IMG/VR virus record: IMGVR_UViG_3300032360_001532
Location: 1 to 22,566 of that record
Source of the DNA: a virus
Direction: 5' to 3' (one strand)
Length of the DNA stretch: 22,566 nt
In this document: positions 1 to 7,278 of the stretch, piece after piece
How positions within the stretch are numbered: the stretch's first letter is position 1
Layout of the letters: every line of letters begins with the position of its first letter
Position numbers and translations under genes: made by a program
The notes under the pieces: model-generated
What the model was told of the DNA's origin: nothing
Databases searched by the model: none
The model's input: the letters and a program-made list of their open reading frames with translations, nothing else

Positions 1-44
1 TGGAGCGCTGACCGTATCCGCGCGTCGGGGCGAGAGTCAAGCAT
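1..44 (-). CDS. Possible 5' end of a gene downstream of terL (partial)
   Basis: On the minus strand an ATG at 44-42 overlaps the terL stop TGA (46-44) by one base, giving the TGATG arrangement typical of translationally coupled phage genes. The frame stays open to the window edge and reads MLDSRPDARIRSAL. Only 14 codons are visible, so neither function nor family can be judged. A small terminase subunit or another packaging gene would be a natural neighbour, but that is a guess. No clear Shine-Dalgarno sequence precedes the ATG, which fits coupling to terL translation or a chance ATG. Confidence 0.3.
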   Translation of the reverse strand, partial: MLDSRPDARIRSAL

Positions 45-1345
45 CAGACCACAATTTGTACCCGGCTTCGCTTTCCGTAGCCGAGACCGGCGGCCTCCGT
101 GAAGCATCCAGCGGTGGCATCGACCTGATCGTCGTGCCATTTTGACTCTGGGAAGGATGACATCTCGTCTAGGAAATCCGAAATCCATGGCCCCCGAACA
201 AGGCGGACGTTGGAATTGGCGACCGCTGCGGCGAACGGCTTGGCCCGAGTGATTTTGTCGCCGGTGGATCTGATTCCGATGAAATCGCATCCGGGTAGGA
301 CGTAACGGGCGTACTGATCAACGAGGTTCTTTCCGCTGCTGCCCGGTTCTTGTTCCATCCTGATGGAAACGTGAGGACCGTCTATCTGGGCGGTCTCCGC
401 TATCAGACGCTCCACTTTGTCGCCTTTCCCGCGGATGCGCTGTATGTCGATGAGATAGAACACGCCCTGATCGAACACCCCGAGAGTGCCGACGGTGTAG
501 TCGGGGTCGGGGTTGACATGAGATGGTTCGGTGGAGGCCAGATCCCAGAACCGAATATATTTAGGTTGTTTGAAGTCTGGCAGGTCCGAGGGTTCGATGA
601 CGACAAACGCCTCGCGGTCGAACATGCTCCCGGTCGTTGCCGCCCACCAATCGCCGTTCTCCAGTCGCTGACGCTCCACTGGGTCGATTTCTTGGAGTGC
701 CCGCCGGTAGGAGTCTGGGTCGATGCCGGGGTTGTCGTCCAAGAAACTTGGGACAAAGATTCTGCCGTTCTCTTTGCCTTCTACGATGAACCGCTGTCTG
801 ACCCAATTTGGTGCTGGGTTGGATGCTGTCCGCATGCGAAGTGGAACCTTGGAGAGAGGGCCAGCGTTGGGACGACGCAAACGAGAGAATAGGTATCGAT
901 AGTCAAATTCACGAATTTCAGTTACCTCATCCATGCCAATGAATTGGAACTCAGAAGACTTATAGCGGAGATAGTCGTTCTGATTGTTGAGGTATCCGAA
1001 TGTTATTCTTGCGCCCGATGGAAATGTTGCAACATAGGTGGCGCCATTCCAATGGATGTCGTCGTATTCTTTTACCCACGCTAGGAAACGATCCATTAGC
1101 GCGCCCGGCAAAGCAAGGTCAGCGTATGTGCGTCGGAAAAGGATTGCGGAATAGCCACCGACATCAACGAATTGGAGGGCAGCCATGAGGAGAGCGGATG
1201 ATTTACCGCCACCGGCGGCGCCTCCGAAGAGCGCTTCTAGTCCTTGTGTGCGGAGAAATGTCTTTTGTGTGAGAGATGGCGCTTCAGGACAGAATAATGG
1301 CGCCTTTGGCTGGAGGAACTCATAGATGTCGGACCAATCTTTCAT
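44..1345 (-). CDS. terL: Phage terminase, large subunit (ATPase/nuclease)
   Basis: This is the packaging motor that pumps viral DNA into the prohead and cuts the concatemer. The 433-residue length is normal for the family. The N-terminal ATPase domain has a Walker A loop GGAAGGGKSS (residues 41-50), a Walker B strand FQFIGMDE (133-140) with the catalytic Glu at 140, and a TASNP coupling motif (173-177). The C-terminal RNase H-like nuclease has the expected acidic residues: D268 in RFWDLA, E331 in MEQEPGSSGK, and D405/D406/D409 in HDDQVDA. All key residues are present, so it should be active. It is transcribed away from the portal and the other head genes, which is unusual because terL normally precedes portal on the same strand. 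The ATG at 1345 has no obvious Shine-Dalgarno. I see no small-subunit gene beside it. Confidence 0.95.
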   Translation of the reverse strand: MKDWSDIYEFLQPKAPLFCPEAPSLTQKTFLRTQGLEALFGGAAGGGKSSALLMAALQFVDVGGYSAILFRRTYADLALPGALMDRFLAWVKEYDDIHWNGATYVATFPSGARITFGYLNNQNDYLRYKSSEFQFIGMDEVTEIREFDYRYLFSRLRRPNAGPLSKVPLRMRTASNPAPNWVRQRFIVEGKENGRIFVPSFLDDNPGIDPDSYRRALQEIDPVERQRLENGDWWAATTGSMFDREAFVVIEPSDLPDFKQPKYIRFWDLASTEPSHVNPDPDYTVGTLGVFDQGVFYLIDIQRIRGKGDKVERLIAETAQIDGPHVSIRMEQEPGSSGKNLVDQYARYVLPGCDFIGIRSTGDKITRAKPFAAAVANSNVRLVRGPWISDFLDEMSSFPESKWHDDQVDATAGCFTEAAGLGYGKRSRVQIVV

Positions 1346-1441
1346 GATGAGTTATGATACCACTGACCTTTCCTGCCATGATGGGATTTGATTGTGTTTT
1401 TTATCAGGCTGTTCACCCGAACTAACATTGCTCATGCGTGC
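1346..1441. other. Intergenic region between divergent terL and portal operons
   Basis: About 96 bases separate the terL start from the possible small ORF at 1442, or 215 bases to the portal ATG. Promoters for both directions would be expected here. There is a T-rich tract at 1397-1402, but I could not find a -35/-10 pair with good spacing on either strand, nor a convincing terminator. It is marked so the reader knows where divergent control should lie. Confidence 0.4.
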
Positions 1442-1558
1442 ATGGCATCTTCTGTAATACTATTAGGAGTAGGTTTAGGACAATTTCATATCGGCTGGGG
1501 ACTCGTAGGATTCGGCGCGGGTTGCGGGCTGTATGGCTATCTTCTGGGTGCTGAATAA
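1442..1558 (+). CDS. Possible small glycine-rich membrane peptide (38 aa)
   Basis: An ATG frame at 1442-1558 encodes 38 residues beginning MASSVILLGVGLGQF and ending GLYGYLLGAE. Nearly all of it is Gly, Leu, Val, Ile and aromatic residues, without a charged residue until the penultimate-region Glu, so it could form one membrane-spanning helix with GxxxG-like packing. The stop lies two bases before the portal ATG, as in a tightly packed operon. Against it: no Shine-Dalgarno precedes the ATG and the frame is short enough to arise by chance. If real, it may be a small holin-like or structural membrane peptide, but I recognise no family. Confidence 0.35.
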   Translation: MASSVILLGVGLGQFHIGWGLVGFGAGCGLYGYLLGAE

Positions 1559-1560
1559 AT

Positions 1561-3795
1561 ATGGCGTGGAATATTGGCAATAAAGCGATAGGGGCTACTG
1601 AGGGTAAGGTTATCTCAGTTGGTGCCCCCATAGCATATAACGCTGGCCTAGTCGGCAAGCCTTATACAGACGGCTGGGATATTGAACGTGCATACCGTGA
1701 AGGTCTAGCCAAGGTTACATGGGTTTATCGTGCTATCGATGTAATTGCGAGTAATCAGGCCCGTCTTCCTATGACGTTTCTACAGAATAACTCTCCGTTT
1801 GGTGAGATTGTTCCAAAGGAAGATCACAATAAAGAAATAGCGACTCTCTTAAATCAGCAATCCAACATGGGCGAAAGTGCTTTTGCTTTCCGTTACAGGG
1901 TTTCCGCGCAGTTGCTCATGAGCACTAGGGGTGTTTTCATTGAGATCATTCGTGGCCGAGGGGGGATGCCGACAGCGTTACACATCCTTCCCCCACAAAG
2001 CACTGCTCCGATTCCTGATCAGAAGAAGTTTGTCGCTGCCTTTGAGGTTGAACTTCCCAATGGGAAGAAGCAGCGTTTGAATCCAAAGAACGTTATGTGG
2101 ATTCGGCGTCCACATCCGTTGGATCCTTATTTGTCAATGACTCCGATGGAGTCAGCAGGCGTTGCGATTGAAACCGAGACGCTAGCGAAACTCTATAACA
2201 GGAACTTTTTGCTCAATGACGGTCGTCCCGGCGGTCTGTTGGTTCTCAGAGGACAGATCGATGACGACGACAAACAGGAGTTGCAGGCCCGGTTCCGAGG
2301 GAATCTTGCCCGCAGTGGGGGTATCGGGGTTATCTCCTCAGATGACGGTGCCGATTTCGTAGACACGGCGGCCAGTCCACGCGACGCCGCCTACGGTGAG
2401 TTGAGAAGTTTGACGAAGGAAGAGATCTTGGCCTCATTCGGTGTTCCTGAATCGGTCATCGGAAATGCTTCGGGGCGAACATTCTCAAATGCGGCAGAAG
2501 AGGGAAGAGTGTTTTGGTCTGAAACGATGGCGCCACATTTGGAGTTGCTGTCTCGCGGGTTTGACGTATTGGATGATAACTACTATGTAACATTTGATAC
2601 CTCTACGGTTCCTGTGCTGGTTTTGAGCAAGCAGGAGCGGGAACGCTCCCTCTTGACAGAGGTTCAGCAGGGTTTGATCACTCCGAACGAGTATCGGGAA
2701 AGTACCGGTCGGGAGAAGGTTGACGCCTACCTGTCAGATTCGATGTTGGCCAATCCGAACCTTGCGCCTATCGGCAATACTGAAGAGGCAATGCCGAAGG
2801 AAGAAGCAATGCCGGAGGCACCGGGCATGCCGGGGGCCATGGGTGGTGGTGAACCGGTTCCACCGGGCGCAGCGGCTCCGGGCGGCGAACCGCCGCTTCC
2901 GCCGGGGGCACCACCGATACCGCCTCCGGAAGCAGGCGTAGCACCGGAACTCCCTCCGGGCGAGTTCCCAATGATACCTAAAGATCTTCAGGATGCGTTG
3001 GACGAATTCGATGTCAAGCATTTCAGTCTCAATGGCGAGTGGGAAAGCAAGGCGTTTCAGGACATCGACCGTTGGGAAGCGATCTTCAAGCGCTCTTTGG
3101 AGCGTTACTTTGAACGACAGGAGAGGGTTGTAACCGAAAAGGTGTCTGGGGCTAAAGCAAAGCGGCTTTTGTCTAGTGACGAATTGACGGTGGAGAGCAT
3201 CTTTGATCAAGAGGTTTGGAACAAACAACTCCGTGATGATCTAGTACCGCTGGTGGAGGGCGCAATGATTGAGGCTGCGGGGACAGCCTTGAGTGCTTCG
3301 GATGAGCAATTGGACACCAAAGATGACGATGTTCAGAAATATATCGAAAGTCAAATGGTTAGGGCGGAGCATGTTAACGAAACCACCAAAAAGGAACTCG
3401 CTGGTGCGATTCTTTTAGCGACCCTCCTTTTGGGGGACGACGGAGACGATGCCTCTTTGGCAGCGAAGGTGGCGATTCTTGGGACGGCTGTTGCTGCCGT
3501 ATTTGCGGCACTTCTAACCAAGCGTCTAGTGAATATCGCTGAGGTTGAAAGCACTGGGGCTTATAACGCAGGCATGTACCACGGTGGGACGCGTGCCGGA
3601 GTGCAGACCAAAACGTGGATCACGCGCAAGGATTCAAAGGTTCGTGCTGCACACGCCGCCTTGGAGGGCAAGACCGTTGGGATTAAAGAGGGATTTAAGG
3701 CCGGAAATGTAGTCCTACGTTTTCCGGGTGATCCGTTGGCGCCACCGGAGATGGTAATCAATTGTCGATGCTTGCTTAAGTTTGGCAAGTCGTAG
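1561..3795 (+). CDS. Portal protein fused to Mu gpF-like minor head domain
   Basis: A 744-residue two-part head protein. Residues about 45-395 look like a HK97-family portal, the dodecameric ring at the capsid vertex through which DNA passes: VTWVYRAIDVIASNQARLP near the start, a central stem and clip region, and LLTEVQQGLITPNEYRE (364-380) at the end of the portal part. Residues 411-472 are a Met/Pro/Gly-rich linker. The C-terminal part (about 480-744) ends with a Phage_Mu_F (PF04233)-type signature: DSKVRAAHAALEGK (691-704), FPGDP (721-725) and INCRC (733-737). That domain normally belongs to a separate minor head protein made just after portal; here it is one polypeptide. A hydrophobic stretch (613-655) precedes it. 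There is no clear Shine-Dalgarno before the ATG. The portal and MuF assignments are confident; the exact domain border is approximate. Confidence 0.9.
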   Translation: MAWNIGNKAIGATEGKVISVGAPIAYNAGLVGKPYTDGWDIERAYREGLAKVTWVYRAIDVIASNQARLPMTFLQNNSPFGEIVPKEDHNKEIATLLNQQSNMGESAFAFRYRVSAQLLMSTRGVFIEIIRGRGGMPTALHILPPQSTAPIPDQKKFVAAFEVELPNGKKQRLNPKNVMWIRRPHPLDPYLSMTPMESAGVAIETETLAKLYNRNFLLNDGRPGGLLVLRGQIDDDDKQELQARFRGNLARSGGIGVISSDDGADFVDTAASPRDAAYGELRSLTKEEILASFGVPESVIGNASGRTFSNAAEEGRVFWSETMAPHLELLSRGFDVLDDNYYVTFDTSTVPVLVLSKQERERSLLTEVQQGLITPNEYRESTGREKVDAYLSDSMLANPNLAPIGNTEEAMPKEEAMPEAPGMPGAMGGGEPVPPGAAAPGGEPPLPPGAPPIPPPEAGVAPELPPGEFPMIPKDLQDALDEFDVKHFSLNGEWESKAFQDIDRWEAIFKRSLERYFERQERVVTEKVSGAKAKRLLSSDELTVESIFDQEVWNKQLRDDLVPLVEGAMIEAAGTALSASDEQLDTKDDDVQKYIESQMVRAEHVNETTKKELAGAILLATLLLGDDGDDASLAAKVAILGTAVAAVFAALLTKRLVNIAEVESTGAYNAGMYHGGTRAGVQTKTWITRKDSKVRAAHAALEGKTVGIKEGFKAGNVVLRFPGDPLAPPEMVINCRCLLKFGKS

Positions 3796-3813
3796 TTTAC
3801 TTAAACTACTTTT
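3792..3813 (+). terminator. Hairpin with T-run at the end of the portal gene
   Basis: GTAGTTTA (3792-3799) and TAAACTAC (3802-3809) form an 8-bp stem closed by two bases, followed directly by TTTT. The hairpin straddles the portal stop codon (3793-3795). The stem is A/T-rich and therefore weak. A competing 7-bp pairing, GTTTACT (3795-3801) with AGTAAAC (3814-3820), cannot form at the same time. It could be a partial rho-independent terminator or an mRNA-end stabiliser between portal and protease. Confidence 0.35.
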
Positions 3814-3847
3814 AGTAAACCTTCCGTTTCTGTGAGATACCCGGATG

Positions 3848-3877
3848 TAGACTTTTGCACGATCGCGATCGTATAAG
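3848..3877 (+). promoter_or_regulatory. Possible promoter with a palindrome in its spacer
   Basis: TAGACT (3848-3853, four of six matches to TTGACA) and TATAAG (3872-3877, five of six to TATAAT) are 18 bases apart. The spacer is almost filled by the perfect 14-base palindrome ACGATCGCGATCGT (3859-3872), an operator-like position. Transcription would start next to the protease ATG at 3886, giving a leaderless or nearly leaderless mRNA. Against it: the -10 overlaps the ribosome-binding site, and a nearly identical GATCGCGATC string occurs inside coding sequence near 11030. Confidence 0.25.
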
Positions 3878-3879
3878 GA
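3875..3879 (+). promoter_or_regulatory. Ribosome-binding site that fixes the protease start
   Basis: AAGGA lies six bases before the ATG at 3886, an ideal distance. The TTG at 3880 in the same frame is only one base after it and cannot use this site. The protein therefore most likely begins at 3886. Confidence 0.7.
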
Positions 3880-3885
3880 TTGCCT

Positions 3886-5148
3886 ATGCCAACTATGACT
3901 CTTTCAGAAGAAGAAACTGACATTCAATTTAAGGCCCGTGCTGGTCAGGTCAATATTGATCAGGCAAAGGGCATTGTTGAGTGCTTTGTCGCTGCCATTG
4001 GGAATAAAGATTCCGTAGGCGACATTATTATTCCGGGTGCTTTTGATGGTTCCCTCAAACGACGGAAGCCACGAGTGGTGTGGGGACACAACTGGAATGA
4101 GCCGATTGGGAAAGTTCTAGATATTTTTGAAGTTCCTCCCAAGGACCGGCGACTACCCCAGAAGATGTTTGCTGCTGGCGTCGGCGGCCTATTTGCGAAG
4201 GTTCAGTTCAATTTGAATGCCGAGCGGGGCAAGGAAGCGTTTGCGAATGTTGCCTTTTTCGGTGAGGAACAGGAGTGGAGCATTGGTTACAAGACCATTG
4301 ATGCTGATTACGACCACACTCATCAGGCGAACATCCTGAAAGAAGTAGAACTTTATGAAGTTTCGCCAGTCCTGCATGGTGCCAACCAGTTGACAGGGAC
4401 CATGTCTGTGAAGGACAACGAAGCATCCGAGTGCGGTAGGGACGGAGAGTTGTGCGCTGTTAAAGATCTAACTGGTGATCTTGAGCCTCAGGAGTCAGCA
4501 GCGACTTTGCTAGCAGAAGCGGTCAAGGTTGCTTTTGATCAAGATATTGAGTTGGTGGACTTTGACGACAATCGGGCCATTGTTTCTAAGGGTGATGAGG
4601 CGTGGGTTGTTGGTTACCATTTTGACGAGACCAATTCTGAGTTTCTATTTGCCCAACCTAAGCAGGTGGTTTTGGAAACTGTTGTGCGAGTGGTCGGAGA
4701 AGAAGCCAAGACCGGTTGTGGCTGTGGTGGAACTTGCGGTGGAGAGAAGACCTTAGAGGAGGATATTGAAACGAAGGTCGGTCGGAAGATTTCCTCTCGC
4801 AACGTCACAAAAATCGCTCAGGTTGTTGAAGTTCTTCAGAGCATCATCAACGAGGTAATGCCTTCTGAGGGTCCGTTGGAGCGCAAGGATCCAGAGGAGA
4901 AGGCTTTTATCCCCGGCAAGTATTCCGAGTTTTCTGATTCGATTTCGTTTGAATGCACTTCGGAGGATGAAGTTGTCGATGTCGTTGAGGCATTGTCCGG
5001 CGTTGGGGTTCCGGTGAGGTTCCCCACTCCCGAGTTGTTTGCTGCCGGAGTTAAGACTTTGGATGTCTTGATGCCGGTAGATAATCAAGAAGAATTTGTG
5101 AATGCAATGGGCAAGGCTTTGTCCAACGTCGAATCTCTTAAGGAGTAG
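3886..5148 (+). CDS. HK97-type prohead protease with long C-terminal extension
   Basis: A serine protease (family S78/U35) that cleaves head proteins inside the immature capsid so the shell can mature and DNA can enter. The catalytic domain is roughly residues 10-170 of 420. The expected catalytic His is H68 in WGHNWNEPIG and the Ser is S132 in EWSIGYKT, followed by EVSPVLHGANQLTG (158-171), the usual end of the domain. The start is the ATG at 3886, because AAGGA lies six bases upstream. About 250 extra residues follow. They include a Cys-rich CGCGGTC (278-284), a segment GRKISSRNVTKI resembling the 'GRxLSxxN' tail helix seen in many of these proteases, and an acidic C-terminal domain with no recognised family. 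The next gene starts two bases after the stop with its AAGGAG inside this one, so expression is coupled. No capsid gene follows, contrary to the usual order. Confidence 0.9.
   Translation: MPTMTLSEEETDIQFKARAGQVNIDQAKGIVECFVAAIGNKDSVGDIIIPGAFDGSLKRRKPRVVWGHNWNEPIGKVLDIFEVPPKDRRLPQKMFAAGVGGLFAKVQFNLNAERGKEAFANVAFFGEEQEWSIGYKTIDADYDHTHQANILKEVELYEVSPVLHGANQLTGTMSVKDNEASECGRDGELCAVKDLTGDLEPQESAATLLAEAVKVAFDQDIELVDFDDNRAIVSKGDEAWVVGYHFDETNSEFLFAQPKQVVLETVVRVVGEEAKTGCGCGGTCGGEKTLEEDIETKVGRKISSRNVTKIAQVVEVLQSIINEVMPSEGPLERKDPEEKAFIPGKYSEFSDSISFECTSEDEVVDVVEALSGVGVPVRFPTPELFAAGVKTLDVLMPVDNQEEFVNAMGKALSNVESLKE
5140..5145 (+). promoter_or_regulatory. Strong ribosome-binding site for the acidic head protein
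   Basis: AAGGAG ends five bases before the ATG at 5151 and lies within the last codons of the protease gene. This is the best Shine-Dalgarno match in the window and suggests the acidic protein is made in quantity. Confidence 0.7.
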
Positions 5149-5150
5149 AA

Positions 5151-7268
5151 ATGTCAGAAGAGATCAATACCGAAGAATTAGAGACGGTCGTAGAGGAATC
5201 TCTGACTGAAGAGAAGTCTCTGGAAGACCAGATCGCCGCCTTGGAGGAGGTCGCGTCTCAAATTGAGACCGAAGTCGAAGAAAAGGCCGTTGAAGATGAG
5301 ACCGAGGTCAAGTCAGAGGACGATGGTGAGGCCGCCGAAGAAGGCGCTGAAGAGGATGTTGAGGTTGAGGCCGAAGACGAGACTGAAGAAAAGGGTCTTG
5401 GTGAGGCTGATCATTCCGAAGAGGATTGCAAAGACGCGAGTTGCAAGTGGCACGGTGTTGATGCCAAAGAGGCGGAAGAGTCTGATGGCGAGGAAAAGGC
5501 CCACCCAGTAGCGACTGGTTATCCATATGACGCTGTTGTGTTACAGCCGGGTGATCCCGAGTTTGATGAAGAAGAGGATGAGAAGACTCAGGTGCCAAAG
5601 AAGCGACAGATTGTTGTTGTCGAAATGGACCCCGAAGAGGTTACTGATGACATGAAGGCTTATGTCGTTGAGGTTGATGACGATGAAAACGACGAGGAAG
5701 TGCCGACCTTAGATGACGAGGAGAAGCCGTATCATGAAGGAGACGAAAAGCGCAGGGTGCGTGTTCCGATGCCGGACGACGATGAGGCTCTCCCCGGACC
5801 GCCGCCCGCTCCCACAGCCATGGCCCCTCCCCCACCCGATGCCCCTCCCTCACCCGCACCCCCTGCCGCGCCCCCCCGTCCAGCCGTTCCTCCCGCAGCC
5901 GCGGCACCGGACGGTCCACCGCAGGCGAATCCACGGTTAGCACGGTTGCTGGAGCAGGCCCGGAATGGCCCCTCGCCAGATGGGCCTTCTTTTGGCCCGC
6001 CGGATGGTCCGCCCCCCGGTCCGCCGGACGATGATGAGGACGAGGCACCTCGTAGGCGTTTCAGGCCAGCGACGATGGTTGGCAAGAAAGAAGATGAGCC
6101 TGCGTCTGTGAAGGATCTCTTGGATAAAGATGCCTTGATTAGCAGGATGCAACGTCTTGGGTTGACTAAGCGAGAAGTTAGTGAACTTGGAGATGACGAC
6201 TTCCTGTGTGCCATTGAGCGCAAGGTTCTTTCAGGCGATGTCTGCAACTTCTGCCGCGGTGGATGCGCTAGCGAAAAGGGTCTTCCCGGCCTGCTTGAGA
6301 TTGAGGTCATGGCGGAGAAAGAGTTTGAAGGTCATGTGGTCGATTCTGGCTACGCACCCAAGGATGACATCTTTGTTCTTGATTTGAAGACCGATCGTGG
6401 ACCCATTGAGACCTATTACTCAGGTGCGGGTGCAACGTTGGGTTGGATTGCCCTTGCCGAGAGCATCGAAGAAAAGTCCGCCGATAACGAAGGGGTACAC
6501 ATTGTCTCGTTTGCCGAGGCGGAGATGATCGCTCTTCAACACTGCAAGGGCGAGTCGCTTGGCGTCGATGCCGATCTCTTCCAAGGCGAAGATGCCTACG
6601 TCGTTGAGATCAATGGCAAGGATGGCAAGTCGTATGACGCCTACGTTTCAGTAGACGGCAACTTCCTTGGCACAGACATGATCGAACTGACCGATGAAGA
6701 GGAGGAGGAGATCAAGGAACTGATGCTTGAAAAGGCAGCCCTTGAAGCCGAGGTCAGGATCAAGCGTGTCTACACGACTGAAAAGGCCACGGAGTTGGTT
6801 GATCAGGGTATGGCCCTCACTGGCGGAAGGTTCCCGATCGTCACCCACGAAGATTTGGAGAATGCCATTTTGGCTGCCGGTCGGGTGAAGGACGACAACG
6901 AGGTCAGGGAGCATATTGCTAAGCGCGCTGAGGAAATGGAAAAGACCGACCTTCTACCAGAAGATTGGGATGGCAAGAGTGCCGTTGAAGAAGCGGAGTT
7001 TGTTGCTTCTTTGATGGAACTTCAGATGCTTGAAGCAGAATTTCCAGCCGATGAGAAGCGTGTCTACACCGACGAGACTCGCCAAGAGTATGCCGAGCGT
7101 GGAGTGGCCATGGAAGATGGGTCATATCCGATTCGTGACGTTGGTGATTTGAAGAACGCCATTCAAGCATTCGGTCGGTCAAAAAATCCCGACGCCACTA
7201 AGAGGCATATAAAGAAGCGCGCAAGGGCTTTGGGCGCAACAGACCTGCTTCCAGACAATTGGGAGTGA
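5151..7268 (+). CDS. Acidic, proline-rich head-region protein with PepSY-like and tandem DUF6582-like domains
   Basis: A 705-residue modular protein of unknown role. Residues 1-200 are extremely Glu/Asp-rich and include C93, C98 and H101 in a CKDASCKWH motif. Residues 215-294 are a Pro/Ala/Gly-rich linker. A Cys cluster CNFCRGGC (C365, C368, C372) opens the next part. A segment around 378-433 and a better one at 451-508 (SFAEAEMIALQHCKG ... YDAYVSVDGNFLG) have the helix-then-strands look of PepSY domains. The C-terminus has two copies of a roughly 72-residue domain (535-606, 634-705) with the pattern 'RVYT...G.A...G.[FY]PI...DL.NAI.A.GR...HI.[KR]RA...TDLLP[DE][ND]W', which I associate with DUF6582-like domains in phage head genes. 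It follows the protease directly, so a scaffold, decoration or internal head role is plausible. No transmembrane segment is seen. Confidence 0.75.
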   Translation: MSEEINTEELETVVEESLTEEKSLEDQIAALEEVASQIETEVEEKAVEDETEVKSEDDGEAAEEGAEEDVEVEAEDETEEKGLGEADHSEEDCKDASCKWHGVDAKEAEESDGEEKAHPVATGYPYDAVVLQPGDPEFDEEEDEKTQVPKKRQIVVVEMDPEEVTDDMKAYVVEVDDDENDEEVPTLDDEEKPYHEGDEKRRVRVPMPDDDEALPGPPPAPTAMAPPPPDAPPSPAPPAAPPRPAVPPAAAAPDGPPQANPRLARLLEQARNGPSPDGPSFGPPDGPPPGPPDDDEDEAPRRRFRPATMVGKKEDEPASVKDLLDKDALISRMQRLGLTKREVSELGDDDFLCAIERKVLSGDVCNFCRGGCASEKGLPGLLEIEVMAEKEFEGHVVDSGYAPKDDIFVLDLKTDRGPIETYYSGAGATLGWIALAESIEEKSADNEGVHIVSFAEAEMIALQHCKGESLGVDADLFQGEDAYVVEINGKDGKSYDAYVSVDGNFLGTDMIELTDEEEEEIKELMLEKAALEAEVRIKRVYTTEKATELVDQGMALTGGRFPIVTHEDLENAILAAGRVKDDNEVREHIAKRAEEMEKTDLLPEDWDGKSAVEEAEFVASLMELQMLEAEFPADEKRVYTDETRQEYAERGVAMEDGSYPIRDVGDLKNAIQAFGRSKNPDATKRHIKKRARALGATDLLPDNWE
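6753..6968 (+). repeat. DUF6582-like domain, copy 1
   Basis: Residues 535-606 of the acidic protein. Key landmarks are KRVYTTEK, GGRFPIVTHEDLENAI, AAGR and TDLLPEDW. It is the more diverged of the two copies: the basic HIKKRAR helix of copy 2 reads HIAKRAE here. Confidence 0.7.
7050..7265 (+). repeat. DUF6582-like domain, copy 2
   Basis: Residues 634-705, ending the acidic protein. Landmarks are KRVYTDET, DGSYPIRDVGDLKNAI, FGRSKNP, KRHIKKRARALG and TDLLPDNW. It is closer to the form I know from other phage head proteins. A 27-residue helix-rich spacer separates the copies. Confidence 0.7.
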
Positions 7269-7278
7269 GGGATTGGTG

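Noticed and set aside
350-892. A 180-residue plus-strand open frame
   Set aside because: It lies entirely opposite terL, which has all its catalytic motifs in place.
1388-1460. Promoter for the portal operon (TTGATT or TTGCTC with TAATAC)
   Set aside because: The spacings do not fit: no -10-like hexamer follows TTGATT at 17 bases, and the gap is 21 bases for the TTGCTC pair.
5732-6310. A 192-residue minus-strand open frame rich in Gly, Ser and Ala
   Set aside because: It mirrors the Pro-rich linker and acidic part of the 5151-7268 gene; GC-rich linker codons read as Gly/Ala in reverse.
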